In this document: piece by piece, positions 55,428-64,000 of the stretch
Position numbering within the stretch: the first letter of the stretch is position 1
Layout: the number at the start of each line of letters is the position of its first letter
Source: Planctomycetota bacterium
Lineage (GTDB): Bacteria > Planctomycetota > Planctomycetia > Gemmatales > Gemmataceae
Assembly (NCBI GenBank): GCA_021781415.1
Contig: JAJXWW010000128.1
Span: 17,583 to 81,582 of the forward strand
Length of the DNA stretch: 64,000 bases
Direction of reading: 5' to 3'
Notes under the pieces: generated by a model
Told to the model about the DNA's origin: nothing
Database searches by the model: none
What the model saw: the letters and a program-made list of their open reading frames with translations, nothing else
Position numbers and translations under genes: made by a program

Positions 55428-56702
55428 TTATTTGCCCGATTCCTCGACGCCGCGTTCCGCCGGTTTGACCGTGCTATCGGCCGAGCCTTGGAACAATTCC
55501 TTGCTCGTTGGCTCGTTCTCCGGGGCGGTCCACCAGGTGAGATCTTTGGAGAAGTCTCGGCCATTGACGACATCGGTAAGCAGTTGGCCGGCGCGATCCA
55601 CAACCTGGGCGACGTACTTATCGCTGCCGCTCTCGGCCTTCAGAGTCTCCAACGATTCTTTCAACAGCGTCGCCTCGATCCTCCACGGACGAGTTGCCGC
55701 CACCTCTTTGCTGGCGCGTTCTTTATTGGCCATCTGCCCGAACGCTCCCAGACACTTGGCGATCTGCCCGGCGGCATAATCCGGACGATAGAGCTTGTCC
55801 TTGTTCGCGCGCATCCGCGCCAAGCCGATGGAGGCTTCGACGCGCTCGTCGATGCGCGGCGCGGGTTGAATGCGCTCGTCGTCGCCGGCGAAGCGCGCCA
55901 ACACCAGGGCCGGACGCACTTTGTCGTTGATCGCCGGCGTGTGAATCTGGGCCAACGCGCGGATCGCTTCCCGGCGAAGGATGCGGAAGCCGTTGATCTC
56001 TTCGATCGGCGCGGTCTTGGGGGGACCTTTCCTCTGTTCCAAGAAATCCACGAGCATCTCGGCGCACTTGGCCAGTTGCTCCTTATTTAGCAGAGGATTC
56101 GACGTACCCGCTTGAACTTGAGACAACAGCGTAGCCAGGGCGCGAAACGAGTAGTAGCGCACGCCGTCGTTCTGGCTGGGCTCTTTCACCACGGCAATCA
56201 ACGTGTCGGCCAGTTCGGGCTGACCCAGGACCGCCACCTTGGCCAAGAGACGCGCGTTGTGGATCTTGTGGACGGGACGAGCCGATTTATACTCGATCAC
56301 TTCGCGGGCATGGAGACGCACTTTGTCGCGGAAGGCATCGCTCAACGGCTGCAATGCCTCGCGTTCCCTCGCATTGACGATCGACTGAATGTAACCGTCG
56401 AACTCCTTCATGGCCTTTTCGATCTCGCCCGGTTGCATCATCTTTTCGTGGTTGAGATAGACGCCGTAGGCGTGCCGTTTGGCCACTAGATCGACGGCGC
56501 GAGCCTGATCTTTATCGTCGGAGTTGTACTTCTCGCCCTTGAGCATGTTGAGGAAGCGCCCGTGCGCGGTCGAGGATGGCCGATCGAGTTGGCTCCAACC
56601 TTCTTCCAACGATTGCGCCCGCGCGCCGCCGGCCACGATTGCCAGCGTCGCGCTCACGACCAACGGAACCACCCCATCGAGAACTCGAAATCGCGCAGCC
56701 AT
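55428..56702 (-). CDS. Exported helical-repeat (HEAT-like) hypothetical protein
   Basis: The 424-aa product starts at the ATG at 56702 (GAGG about 12 bases upstream) with a signal peptide ending at ARAQS. The rest has regular amphipathic helices (LLAKVAVLGQPELADTLIAV; ILRREAIRALAQIHTPAIND; RVEASIGLARMRANKDKLYR), reminiscent of HEAT repeats. Residues about 380-424 are hydrophilic and disordered. It is periplasmic or secreted; the interaction partner is unknown. I recall such proteins in planctomycetes without a known role. Confidence 0.78.
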   Translation of the reverse strand: MAARFRVLDGVVPLVVSATLAIVAGGARAQSLEEGWSQLDRPSSTAHGRFLNMLKGEKYNSDDKDQARAVDLVAKRHAYGVYLNHEKMMQPGEIEKAMKEFDGYIQSIVNAREREALQPLSDAFRDKVRLHAREVIEYKSARPVHKIHNARLLAKVAVLGQPELADTLIAVVKEPSQNDGVRYYSFRALATLLSQVQAGTSNPLLNKEQLAKCAEMLVDFLEQRKGPPKTAPIEEINGFRILRREAIRALAQIHTPAINDKVRPALVLARFAGDDERIQPAPRIDERVEASIGLARMRANKDKLYRPDYAAGQIAKCLGAFGQMANKERASKEVAATRPWRIEATLLKESLETLKAESGSDKYVAQVVDRAGQLLTDVVNGRDFSKDLTWWTAPENEPTSKELFQGSADSTVKPAERGVEESGK

Positions 56703-56830
56703 CGCCAACACCTCGAAAACCTTGTCGTTGCGGGTTGTCTTCCTCTTTGAAGCTATCAGTCGACGGCGCTTCCTGTCAACCGACTGCGGCCTCTATATGG
56801 AGAACCCGCGAGGCGAGGGGGACGTTGGCG

Positions 56831-57628
56831 CTATTTGCGCAGGGCGGTTTCGATCTGCTGGCGGCGGGCGAAGTGCAGGCGGCGCTGTTCGGCGGGGGTG
56901 AGATAGCTCAGGGGCGCGTATTCGGCGGCGATGCGGAGCCAGCGGGTCGCCGGCTGGCGTTGTCCCAGCTGCGACCAGACTTCGTGCAAGTACCAACTCG
57001 GCCGCGCTTCTTCCGGACGAGCGCGCCGCGCTTGCACCAACTCGCTGGCCGACTGACAGTACAACCCTTCGCAGGGCAATTCGTCGTGGTCCGCGCCGGT
57101 TAGTTCGGCGCGCTGTCGAGCCAGCCAATAAAGGGCGATGCCGCGATGCAGATGCCGTCCGTAGTCGTCTTCGGTGCGGGCGGCTATGTCCATCAGACGA
57201 CTGTGACACTGCACCAGTTGTTTTTGCGTCGGCGCTTCGCAATCTTGAAGATCGGCATCGAAGCGCTCGAACTGCTCCCGGGCCGTTTCGAGTCGATCCA
57301 ATCGCCACAGCAACTCCGCGTATTGGCCGCGCACCATGAAGTGATCCGGCTTGGCCTCGACGTAGACTCCCAGCTGTTCCAATGCCTGTTCCTCTTCTCC
57401 TTCGGCCAAATACGCCGCCGCCAGACTCAAACGATTGCAAACGAGATCGGGATCTTGTTTGAGACTTTGTCGAAAGAGCGAAATGGCTTTCTCCGTCTCC
57501 CCGTCGAGCATTGCCTGTTGCCCCTTCTGCCAGTCGGGAATACCGGGCGAGGTCAACAGCGGCTCTTCGCCATGGGACATGGACGACGCAAGCAGCAGAA
57601 CGCAGGCAAGACAGGTAAAGCGGCTCAT
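56831..57628 (-). CDS. Exported TPR protein
   Basis: The 265-aa product has a signal peptide (MSRFTCLACVLLLASSMSHG) and at least two tetratricopeptide repeats (DWQKGQQAMLDGETEKAISL; NRLSLAAAYLAEGEEEQALE; YAELLWRLDRLETAREQFER). The second half continues with helical repeats and a Cys-containing stretch (ELPCEGLYCQ). It ends 129 bases before the start of the preceding HEAT-like gene on the same strand. TPRs bind proteins, so it may scaffold an exported complex, but nothing else in the window suggests which. Confidence 0.8.
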   Translation of the reverse strand: MSRFTCLACVLLLASSMSHGEEPLLTSPGIPDWQKGQQAMLDGETEKAISLFRQSLKQDPDLVCNRLSLAAAYLAEGEEEQALEQLGVYVEAKPDHFMVRGQYAELLWRLDRLETAREQFERFDADLQDCEAPTQKQLVQCHSRLMDIAARTEDDYGRHLHRGIALYWLARQRAELTGADHDELPCEGLYCQSASELVQARRARPEEARPSWYLHEVWSQLGQRQPATRWLRIAAEYAPLSYLTPAEQRRLHFARRQQIETALRK

Positions 57629-57776
57629 GGACGGTACCTCAAAAGGGCAAACGGGGTGGGAGGTTTACCTGTTTATTATCGTTCGGAGGGAAGTGCGGGA
57701 TTGATCGAAAATAACGAAAATGAGGGCGAGAGGCACCACGACTTGCGCCGGGGCAATCTGGCGTCGGCGTTTGGCT

Positions 57777-58259
57777 TCAAGAACCGCCGGCGAAGGCCGT
57801 CCACAACTGTCCGATCCACGTCGACTCGAACAGATCCTCGCGCCGATACGCGATCATAAAGACCCAATTCGCCAAAACAAGCAGGAGCATGGCATGAGAC
57901 CAAGCGCGGCGGAGCCAAGGAGGCGCGATGAGGTCGAGACGGCGTCCTCCCACGAATTCGACGCCCCAGACCACGGCCATGGCGAGTGCCAAAACCAGAA
58001 CGGGCACGGCCAACGGATTGTACAAAAGCGCCTCCCGCGGACGGCCTCGCAGGCCGAGAGAGACACCTCGCGTCATGCCGCACAGTGGACACGGCAGACC
58101 GGCCGCATAGCGCAGCAGACACACTTTCGGTCCCGGCTGCGTCACCGGATTCCAGATCGACAGGGTTATCACGCCGAGTGCGATCAGCGCCACGCCCTGA
58201 AGGCGCAGCAGACGTTCGGAGCGCGACAGAATCGACTGGCGTTGGATGCGAACAATCAT
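57777..58259 (-). CDS. DUF2752 membrane protein
   Basis: The 160-aa product starts at the ATG at 58259, overlapping the stop of the upstream gene (ATGA). It has a first span (LQGVALIALGVITLSIW), then CPLCGMTRG, the DUF2752 signature (two Cys, Arg and Gly), followed by two more spans (LAVPVLVLALAMAVVWGVEF; SHAMLLLVLANWVFMIAYR). DUF2752 proteins are of unknown function and are often next to metabolic or membrane genes. Here it is coupled to a GYF-like membrane protein. Confidence 0.85.
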   Translation of the reverse strand: MIVRIQRQSILSRSERLLRLQGVALIALGVITLSIWNPVTQPGPKVCLLRYAAGLPCPLCGMTRGVSLGLRGRPREALLYNPLAVPVLVLALAMAVVWGVEFVGGRRLDLIAPPWLRRAWSHAMLLLVLANWVFMIAYRREDLFESTWIGQLWTAFAGGS

Positions 58260-59026
58260 GGTGCGTTCAGCCAGATCTGATTGAGGGCTTCTTGATGGAT
58301 GGCGACCAACAACGGTATCCCGAGCAAGAGGCACGGATTCAGAAAGAGAATCGGATGCCGCACGCTCGCCGTCTCCGGCATCCCCGCGAGAACTTGCGCG
58401 CGTCGAATGGTATCCGGCAACACGAACACCGCCACATAGAGCGCATACGGCGGAAAGATCAGCATCAGGCTTAGCTCGCTGCGCGCGGAAGCATCCTTGC
58501 GTCCGAGATACTCGTTGCACTCGTGGAGGGCGCGAGCCAGCCAATAGACGAAGTAGATTCCCACCGTCAGATACGACAGCAACATTACGGCGAAGGGATG
58601 CCGCGCGCGCCCGAGCGCGCGCCCGGCTCCGTCGAGCCTGCGATTGACCGCCTTGGCCGCGTAGCTGCCGCATATCTTGTAGGAGTAAAAAAAGCCGAAC
58701 AGTCCGCCGCTGGCCAAAGTCAAAAGCACGACGACCAGAGGATGCAGATCCCTCCAATCTCGCTGAGAGGGCGGTGGAGTCGTCTTGCGTCCCAGAGCGC
58801 CTTTCGCTCCGGACGTGGGGGGGACGATAACGGAGTCTCCCGTACTTTTGTTAGTCGGAAACAGTCCCTTGACGGAAGAGGCGGGTGCCCACTCCAACAT
58901 GCCGTCCTGCCAGACGAGATCGCTCGGCTTCAGTTGACCCGAGGCCGCCAACTGTTTGAGCTGAGCGGCACCTACGGGGACGGCGGCGGGTTGGCCGTTA
59001 AGCGTGTAATGCCATTCGTTCGCCAT
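58256..59026 (-). CDS. GYF-domain-like membrane protein
   Basis: The 256-aa product has an N-terminal GYF_2-type domain (WHYTLNGQPAAVPVGAAQLK then LKPSDLVWQDGMLEWAPA), which binds proline-rich peptides. A linker (residues about 60-95) is followed by four hydrophobic segments (LHPLVVVLLTLASGGLFGFF; PFAVMLLSYLTVGIYFVYWL; LSLMLIFPPYALYVAVFVL; HPILFLNPCLLLGIPLLVAI), resembling DUF4234. The GYF domain probably faces the cytoplasm. Its end overlaps the DUF2752 gene start. Function is unknown. Confidence 0.83.
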   Translation of the reverse strand: MANEWHYTLNGQPAAVPVGAAQLKQLAASGQLKPSDLVWQDGMLEWAPASSVKGLFPTNKSTGDSVIVPPTSGAKGALGRKTTPPPSQRDWRDLHPLVVVLLTLASGGLFGFFYSYKICGSYAAKAVNRRLDGAGRALGRARHPFAVMLLSYLTVGIYFVYWLARALHECNEYLGRKDASARSELSLMLIFPPYALYVAVFVLPDTIRRAQVLAGMPETASVRHPILFLNPCLLLGIPLLVAIHQEALNQIWLNAP

Positions 59027-59178
59027 GACGCGCCGCTACCTGCGGATCGATGAATGAGGAGGGGGAGCAGCCACACAGATTATTGTAGCAGCCGCCCCCA
59101 CCCTTGGCCGTCGCTCCGAAATCCACGCAAGTAAAAGATGCACCGTCGTACACAAGCGGCGGGGTTGCTCGATGTTCG

Positions 59179-60279
59179 TCACGCAATCATCTCTTCGACT
59201 ACGAATCGACTATAAAAAAATGCCTTGTCCTCGTGGTGCAAACGATTCGACAGGTCCGTCAGCGGGCGTAGCCGGCCGGCCATGGATTCGGGTCGAGTGC
59301 GAGGGGCCAGCATGTTCCAATAGGCCAATCGACCGCCGACTCGACCTCGCGCCGCCAGCTTTTCAAGCAGCGCGCGGTAATTGTTTTCGGACATATACTC
59401 GAAAATATCGCTGAGGTTGTAGCAATCCACGGCCAAGTCCGGGTGCGCATCGAGGTAATCTTCGATCGACTGGCAATGCCATTCCAGACGGTCGAGATTA
59501 TCGCGGATCGCTTCAAAGTTCTCTGGCCGCAGCGCGTAGGGGAGTGCGGTCGCGTGTCGTCCGAGGAGAATCCACTGCAAATAGGGATTGGCGGACGGAT
59601 CGAGCGCGGTCAGGGCGTGTCGCGCGCGCTCGAGAATGCGGTCGGCCACACGGCCCTCGACGTAATCGAAGAAGGCCGGATCGCGGCCCATGCGGCCCAT
59701 GACGGCGCGAGAGAAAAAGCACCGAAACATGAGCCGCCAGCGCCAAGTGTCCCAGTGGCGGGCATAAAACCGCCGTCGCTCCTCTTCCGTGCCGCCGCGC
59801 AGCAGTTCCTCGACCTTTCGATGTCCGTGTACCCAAGGAAGGATGCGGCGTCGGAACAAGGAAAAATAGCGCTCGAACTTGCCGGCCGCGCCAATCCCCG
59901 CGTCGATCTCTTTCGCTCGGCCGTCCCAGAAAGCGGCGACGGATGCGGAGAGACGAGGACGGCAGCGCTGATACAACGCGCGGCGACGATCGCTCGGCAC
60001 GGAACCGATCAATTCCAGCAGTTCGCCGTGTTGCAACTCCCGATAGGCGGCTACGCGCAGCTCGACGCAGGCCAACTGCGCGGGACTCAAATCCAGGGCG
60101 ATGACACGGCGGGGGTTTTTGCCCAGTAGTGCCAAGGCGTTGTCACCGGAGGAGGCGATGGACAGGCAAACGTGGTCCGGTCGGATGGCGAGCGCTTCGA
60201 GAAGGATGTCGGCGTCTTCCCAACACTGAGCGTAGCGGATGTCCGAAAACGCGGCGCGCGCGCTAATCTCACTGCCCAT
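59179..60279 (-). CDS. BtaA-like SAM-dependent 3-amino-3-carboxypropyltransferase (DUF3419)
   Basis: The 366-aa product matches DUF3419: SDIRYAQCWEDADILLEAL at the N-terminus, then the SAM-binding site HVCLSIASSGDNALALL and VIALDLSPAQLACVELR. The C-terminal half (LPYALRPENFEAIRDNLDRL, DCYNLSDIFEYMSE, GRLAYWNMLAPRTRPESM) also fits. In Rhodobacter the enzyme BtaA moves the aminocarboxypropyl group of SAM onto diacylglycerol, giving the homoserine head group of the betaine lipid DGTS; a methyltransferase BtaB then finishes. No BtaB-like gene is adjacent. It starts within the end of the PEP-synthase-like gene (11-base overlap), with GGGAGCG as ribosome site. Substrate here is not known. Confidence 0.85.
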   Translation of the reverse strand: MGSEISARAAFSDIRYAQCWEDADILLEALAIRPDHVCLSIASSGDNALALLGKNPRRVIALDLSPAQLACVELRVAAYRELQHGELLELIGSVPSDRRRALYQRCRPRLSASVAAFWDGRAKEIDAGIGAAGKFERYFSLFRRRILPWVHGHRKVEELLRGGTEEERRRFYARHWDTWRWRLMFRCFFSRAVMGRMGRDPAFFDYVEGRVADRILERARHALTALDPSANPYLQWILLGRHATALPYALRPENFEAIRDNLDRLEWHCQSIEDYLDAHPDLAVDCYNLSDIFEYMSENNYRALLEKLAARGRVGGRLAYWNMLAPRTRPESMAGRLRPLTDLSNRLHHEDKAFFYSRFVVEEMIA

Positions 60280-62959
60280 CGCTCGCTCCCGATTGTTGGG
60301 GTTGTATTTTCACCACGACCCCGGTGCCGCCGTTCAGTTCCACCCAGTCGCCGTCTTGGAGCCAGCGCGTGACGCCCTCCACGGAGACGATGGCGGGAAT
60401 GCCCATCTCACGGGCGACGATGGCCGAGTGCGACAGCAGACTGCCCCGTTCGACGAGCAATCCGGCCGCGCAAGGAAACAGCATGATCCAGCCGGGATCG
60501 GTACGTTCGGCCACCAGCACCTCGCCCATCCGCACGGTTGCGTGGCGCGGGTCCGTTACCACGCGCGCCGGGCCGCGAACCACGCCCGGACAGCATCCCA
60601 GACCGCGCCGTTCGTTCCCATCCTTTGCTTCGGCACGCTCCGGCGGTCTCGCGTCACGAAATGTATTGCCCCGATACACCACGCCGCGCGTCTCGAAGCG
60701 ATCGGCGGGAGGCTGCTCGCGCGCATAGCGCTCGAACTCTTCCTTGCGAAGGGCGACCAAGCCGCGCAAGTTCGTGCAAGTCGCGGTTCCGTCCACATAG
60801 CCCAGCACTTCCTCGACTTCCAGGTAGAAGACATCGCGCGGATGCTCCAGCGCGTCCGCCTCGGCCAACTTGCGCCCCATCTCGACGAACAGCGAGCGCA
60901 CTCGGCCGAAGAGGCGGGTGCGCTCGAAACGCAGATTCTCGCGGTCGCGCACTCGAGCGCGGGCGTGCTTGAGTACCCACGGAAAGACGACGCGGCGCAG
61001 CGGACGAAATAGCAGCGCGCGCCGCACGCGCTCCTCGGCCCGTCGTCGAATGTCGGATTCCATTGAACGTCCGTCGGAGGCGGTGTTCCCCCCGCGCGCG
61101 CGTCCGGCCAATTGCCCCACCGACCGCAGCAGGAGCAGCGGGTCGTCGTGCAGCGTGGCGCTTTCCAGCTTCAGTTCCTCCAGGCAGCGATCGCCGAACT
61201 TGGCGAGATAGGCGTGGTAACGGGCTTTGAAATCGGGAACCTCGTCGAGTGCCCGGTCGATTTCGTGCGGAGTGCCGGCGCTCAGCGCTTCCGCCAACCG
61301 CGGGTGAACGGCGGCCACGGCGGCCATGTCGCGCACGCGCTGCGCCGGTTCGGCGCTGATGATCCCTCCCTCGGCACAGATGAGATCGTTCGAGAGCGTG
61401 TCCGCGCGGTCGTCGCACCATTTACGAGCCAGCTTGCGCAAGAGGCCGTGAAAGATCATCGCCAAAAAGTCGTTGATGAGCGGCGCATCCCAGCGGGTCA
61501 AGAGTTGCCGTTCGAGATCGCGGTAGCACGCATACAATTCGTCGGCCCGCAGCGGAGTCAGATCGGGACGCGATGGGCCGAGCGCGCGGTTGAGCCGTTC
61601 GTAGAAGCGCCGGATCTCACGCGGCAGCGTCAGATGATGGCGAACCAAGGCACCGAGACTGAGGACGAGACGGAATCCGTCCTTGAGCCGCGCCCCCAAA
61701 CCGGCGTGGCCCAGTTCGTCCGCGAGAGACTCGGGAAGCTCTTCCTTGACGCCCATCATCTGCTCCATGAATCGGCGGTTGACCGTGAATCCCGGAAGCA
61801 GCGCGAGGAGTCGATACCAGTTGAGAAGGTTGTAGTAGATGCGGCCGTGGACCAGCCCGAGCATGTGTCGGAATACTTCGTCGCTCTCCTCAATGGCTGC
61901 GGAGGGGACGCGCAAGATGCGACAGAATTGACGGTACACCTCCTCGTAGGCGCGGCGTGCGAACGAGAAAGTCAAGGGCGTCGTCACGCCGTTGTAGCTC
62001 TCGGCAATGTTGCTGTTGTCCCAAATGTTGAGGATGCCGTCGGGATCGACCAGGGAGGCCAACGAGGTGATAGGGCGCGATTGCAGCAGATAAAGCCGTC
62101 CTCCTTCGATGGCCCATTCGATGTCTTGCGGCCTGCCGAAGTGTTTGCCGGCTCGACGGACCAGACTCGCCACCTCTCGAACCTGCTCGTCCGTCAGGGC
62201 GGGCTTGCGGGCGAGGTCGGCCGAGATCGGTTCGACCCGAAAGCCCTCGGCACTACCCGGCGCGGGACGATGGGCGCTTCCTTTGTCGGCGATGGCCCGC
62301 CTTAGAATCGCTCCGCCTCGATCGACGTGGTAGGTGTCGGCGTCGGCCTCTCCCGATACCAGGGAAGTGCCCAATCCGTAGACTGCGGAGACAACGGCCA
62401 CCCCGCGACGACCGGACACGGGATCGGCACCGAAAGCCACGCCGGCCGCCTCCGGGCTAATCGTGCGCTGAATCAGGACGGCAGGCGCGCGAGGCAACGG
62501 ATCGAGGCCATGCTCTCGGCGATAAGCCACAATCCGTTCGCTGAACGCTGAGCGCCAGACTCCTTGCACTCGGTCGGCAACCTGCTCCGCGGAGACAAAC
62601 AAAAAGCTGTCGAGCTGCCCGGCGAACGAGTGTTGCGCGCCGTCCTCATCCGAGGCCGAGGAACGCACGGCCACCAGTTCACCGTTGGGACAAAGCGTCG
62701 AGAGAGCAACGCGCAATTCCCGACCTACCTCGTGGCTTATTTGAATCCGTTCGACGAGAATACGAATCGCTTCGCCGTCTTGGGCGGCTTGGAGCGCCTC
62801 ACGCTGTTGGGGTGTCAGGCTGACGGCAAAGGCTTCGGGGGACAGCGCCATCCATTCGGGGATGGAGAAGTCGGCTCGACGCAATGCGGCCAGTGCCCGC
62901 GCCTTGCCTCCGAGTGGATGGTGAACTTCCGCCTCATTCGCGTGGATAACCAAGCCCAT
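60269..62959 (-). CDS. PEP synthase / rifampicin phosphotransferase-like dikinase
   Basis: The 896-aa product has an N-terminal ATP-grasp domain (residues 1-310; HPLGGKARALAALRRADF, VRSSASDEDGAQHSFAGQLD, PAVLIQRTISPEAAGVAFGA, LYLLQSRPITSL), a large middle domain (about 315-770) rich in Arg and aromatic residues, and a C-terminal swivelling domain (GCCPGVVRGPARVV, DPGWIMLFPCAAGLLVERGS, LLSHSAIVAREMGIPAIVSV) with the phospho-acceptor His at about residue 844. Rifampicin phosphotransferases have the same order and use ATP to phosphorylate a hydroxyl, releasing AMP and phosphate; true PEP synthases differ in the last domain. The middle domain may set the substrate. It lies 3 bases after the UbiA gene and overlaps the BtaA-like gene, so it likely works on a shared lipid or aromatic intermediate. 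Confidence 0.87.
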   Translation of the reverse strand: MGLVIHANEAEVHHPLGGKARALAALRRADFSIPEWMALSPEAFAVSLTPQQREALQAAQDGEAIRILVERIQISHEVGRELRVALSTLCPNGELVAVRSSASDEDGAQHSFAGQLDSFLFVSAEQVADRVQGVWRSAFSERIVAYRREHGLDPLPRAPAVLIQRTISPEAAGVAFGADPVSGRRGVAVVSAVYGLGTSLVSGEADADTYHVDRGGAILRRAIADKGSAHRPAPGSAEGFRVEPISADLARKPALTDEQVREVASLVRRAGKHFGRPQDIEWAIEGGRLYLLQSRPITSLASLVDPDGILNIWDNSNIAESYNGVTTPLTFSFARRAYEEVYRQFCRILRVPSAAIEESDEVFRHMLGLVHGRIYYNLLNWYRLLALLPGFTVNRRFMEQMMGVKEELPESLADELGHAGLGARLKDGFRLVLSLGALVRHHLTLPREIRRFYERLNRALGPSRPDLTPLRADELYACYRDLERQLLTRWDAPLINDFLAMIFHGLLRKLARKWCDDRADTLSNDLICAEGGIISAEPAQRVRDMAAVAAVHPRLAEALSAGTPHEIDRALDEVPDFKARYHAYLAKFGDRCLEELKLESATLHDDPLLLLRSVGQLAGRARGGNTASDGRSMESDIRRRAEERVRRALLFRPLRRVVFPWVLKHARARVRDRENLRFERTRLFGRVRSLFVEMGRKLAEADALEHPRDVFYLEVEEVLGYVDGTATCTNLRGLVALRKEEFERYAREQPPADRFETRGVVYRGNTFRDARPPERAEAKDGNERRGLGCCPGVVRGPARVVTDPRHATVRMGEVLVAERTDPGWIMLFPCAAGLLVERGSLLSHSAIVAREMGIPAIVSVEGVTRWLQDGDWVELNGGTGVVVKIQPQQSGASDGQ

Positions 62960-62962
62960 GCG

Positions 62963-63928
62963 TCACTCTCCACCGCCGAGCCAGACGCGCGCCAAGAGCG
63001 GTACGCCGCCCAGACTCAGATACATCAGGATGGTCCACAATCCCGAAAGCGTCTCGATCCGTTTCGCTCGTTTGGCTTCGGGTCGAACGAGGAACGAGGC
63101 AGCGCAAATACCCGCGGAGAGCAGCAGAAGGGCGAGCAACACCGATACGGGTAAGAGGAAGTCGATCTGCCCTGCCGCCACGAATGCGAAACCGGCCGTT
63201 GTGAACAGCGAGGCGAGCCAAGCCAGCACGGCGTTGCGTCGGCCCCACAGTGCGCTGTAGGTGTTGACCCCTTCCTCCTCCTCTTTGGGACCGCGAACCT
63301 TTCGACCGATCTCGATAACCAGACCGTTGAAGTAGCTAACCACCAGGAACCAGATCAATCCGCGCGGCGGACCTTCTCCCGCTACCAACCAATCGCAGGC
63401 CGTGGCATAGAGATCCACCAGAGGGATGATAACCATGTGCGAGATCATGTAGGGGATGGGGTGAGCCTTCAGCCATGCGGGGATAAAGAATTCCTTACTC
63501 ATCAAGACGAGGTATGCCCACGCAACGGCGAGCAGCGCGACCATTTCCACACGCAGCCACATGGCCAATCCCAATTGTGCGATCGCCGCGCACAGGCCCA
63601 AAATCCCCAACTCGCGCAGCGTAACCAACCCGCGCGGCACCGGACGATACGGCCGATAACGGCTGTCCTCCTCGAAATCCTTGAACTCATCGGCGATGCG
63701 CAGTTGTAGGAAAAAGAGCAAGGCTGTGGCGAAGGAGACCAGCACCGGCAGCGCGGCCGGCAGGTGTATCTGGCCGCGCAGAAGCATCGAGAAGCTGAGG
63801 GCGGAAAAGCTGAAGGCGGCGATGAGGGGACCGTGACCGAGAAGTGGAAACCGCTCGCGCTGATAGACCCACAAGCGGCGGACACCGGGCGTGCGACCTC
63901 GTTCCAACGACTGCGGGCGATCGGTCAT
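62963..63928 (-). CDS. UbiA-family prenyltransferase
   Basis: The 321-aa product starts at the ATG at 63928 (AGGAAC upstream). It has eight or nine hydrophobic segments and the acidic motif DEFKDFEEDSRYRPYRPVPR (the first Asp-rich site for prenyl diphosphate), then a second polar site (EIGRKVRGPKEEEEGVNTYS) with Lys and Glu in the right place. UbiA enzymes attach a polyprenyl chain to aromatic or glycerol acceptors. The next gene is 3 bases away. The acceptor is not known; it could be a quinone ring, a chlorophyll-type or lipid glycerol. The operon link to a phosphotransferase and a BtaA-like enzyme is unusual. Confidence 0.88.
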   Translation of the reverse strand: MTDRPQSLERGRTPGVRRLWVYQRERFPLLGHGPLIAAFSFSALSFSMLLRGQIHLPAALPVLVSFATALLFFLQLRIADEFKDFEEDSRYRPYRPVPRGLVTLRELGILGLCAAIAQLGLAMWLRVEMVALLAVAWAYLVLMSKEFFIPAWLKAHPIPYMISHMVIIPLVDLYATACDWLVAGEGPPRGLIWFLVVSYFNGLVIEIGRKVRGPKEEEEGVNTYSALWGRRNAVLAWLASLFTTAGFAFVAAGQIDFLLPVSVLLALLLLSAGICAASFLVRPEAKRAKRIETLSGLWTILMYLSLGGVPLLARVWLGGGE

Positions 63929-63932
63929 GTTC

Positions 63933-64000
63933 CTAGCTTTCTCGCGTGGTCGGCGCGGCAACGTCCGTGGTGGAAGCATCGACGGCGACGGTTCGCGTTG
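63933..64000 (-). CDS. C-terminal end of an upstream gene (partial, tentative)
   Basis: One minus-strand frame is open from the window edge to a TAG at 63933-63935, encoding TRTVAVDASTTDVAAPTTRES. The stop lies 4 bases before the UbiA ATG, as in a coding operon. Only about 21 codons are visible, so it is a guess that a gene precedes UbiA. Confidence 0.35.
   Translation of the reverse strand, partial: TRTVAVDASTTDVAAPTTRES

Noticed and set aside
55300..55603. Short minus-strand frame near the HEAT-like gene end
   Set aside because: It overlaps the hairpin and the C-terminus of the real gene in another frame, with no ribosome site.

Overview
The window reads as chromosome of a planctomycete, most likely a Gemmataceae-type member of Planctomycetota. 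This is an inference from gene content: a DUF1501 protein beside a DUF1080 secreted hydrolase, a formylglycine sulfatase, two MJ0042-type zinc-ribbon membrane proteins, an ECF sigma factor overlapping a kinase with C-terminal WD40 repeats, a TPR/LRR exported protein, and paired Rpn-type nuclease genes. DNA is GC-rich, genes lie on both strands in short operons, and GTG/TTG starts are common. kdsA implies Kdo and hence a Gram-negative outer membrane. I saw no rRNA, tRNA, CRISPR array, phage or intact insertion sequence.

Layout. 1-6.98 kb: a truncated zinc-ribbon protein, an FHA membrane protein, a substrate-binding/permease fusion for amino-acid uptake, a PpiC/SurA-like isomerase, a repetitive YYAPAP exported protein, pdxJ and a coiled-coil membrane protein. 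7.2-16.1 kb: a YyaL/DUF255 protein carrying an in-frame copy of a dispersed repeat, an RHH-like small protein, a cytidylate-kinase-like protein, isocitrate dehydrogenase, agmatine deiminase, a SMI1/KNR4 protein and two exported proteins. 16.3-26.5 kb: a TPR/LRR protein, a U32 peptidase-family protein, two zinc-ribbon membrane proteins, and DUF1080 and DUF1501 proteins separated by heptanucleotide arrays. 26.7-34.98 kb: purE-purK, small membrane proteins, a glcD-like oxidase, pterin carbinolamine dehydratase, kdsA and a large planctomycete-type hypothetical. 35-42.8 kb: a beta-lactamase-like/VanX-like fusion, a DHDPS-family lyase, a sulfatase followed at once by a Sel1/C39-like protein, and a sugar isomerase.

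42.8-55.2 kb holds the signalling and accessory block: the ECF sigma/WD40-kinase pair, arfB, a 1-kb tandem duplication carrying a nuclease gene plus the tail of moxR, and a four-gene cluster (91-aa protein, 1139-aa helical-repeat protein, membrane protein, MoxR ATPase) that looks like an uncharacterised AAA+ ATPase system. 55.4-59 kb has exported HEAT-like and TPR proteins, a DUF2752 protein and a GYF-like membrane protein. 59.2-64 kb is a tight operon of a UbiA-family prenyltransferase, a rifampicin-phosphotransferase/PEP-synthase-like enzyme and a BtaA-like aminocarboxypropyltransferase; I could not match this combination to a described pathway.

Dispersed palindromic repeats run through the window. 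The main family (C-rich arm, short AC-containing loop, G-rich arm, often an extra G-rich tail) occurs at about seven loci, mostly at gene 3' ends, and once inside a coding sequence. The strongest leads for something undescribed are the UbiA/phosphotransferase/BtaA operon, the MoxR-linked cluster, the beta-lactamase-VanX fusion and the repeat family.
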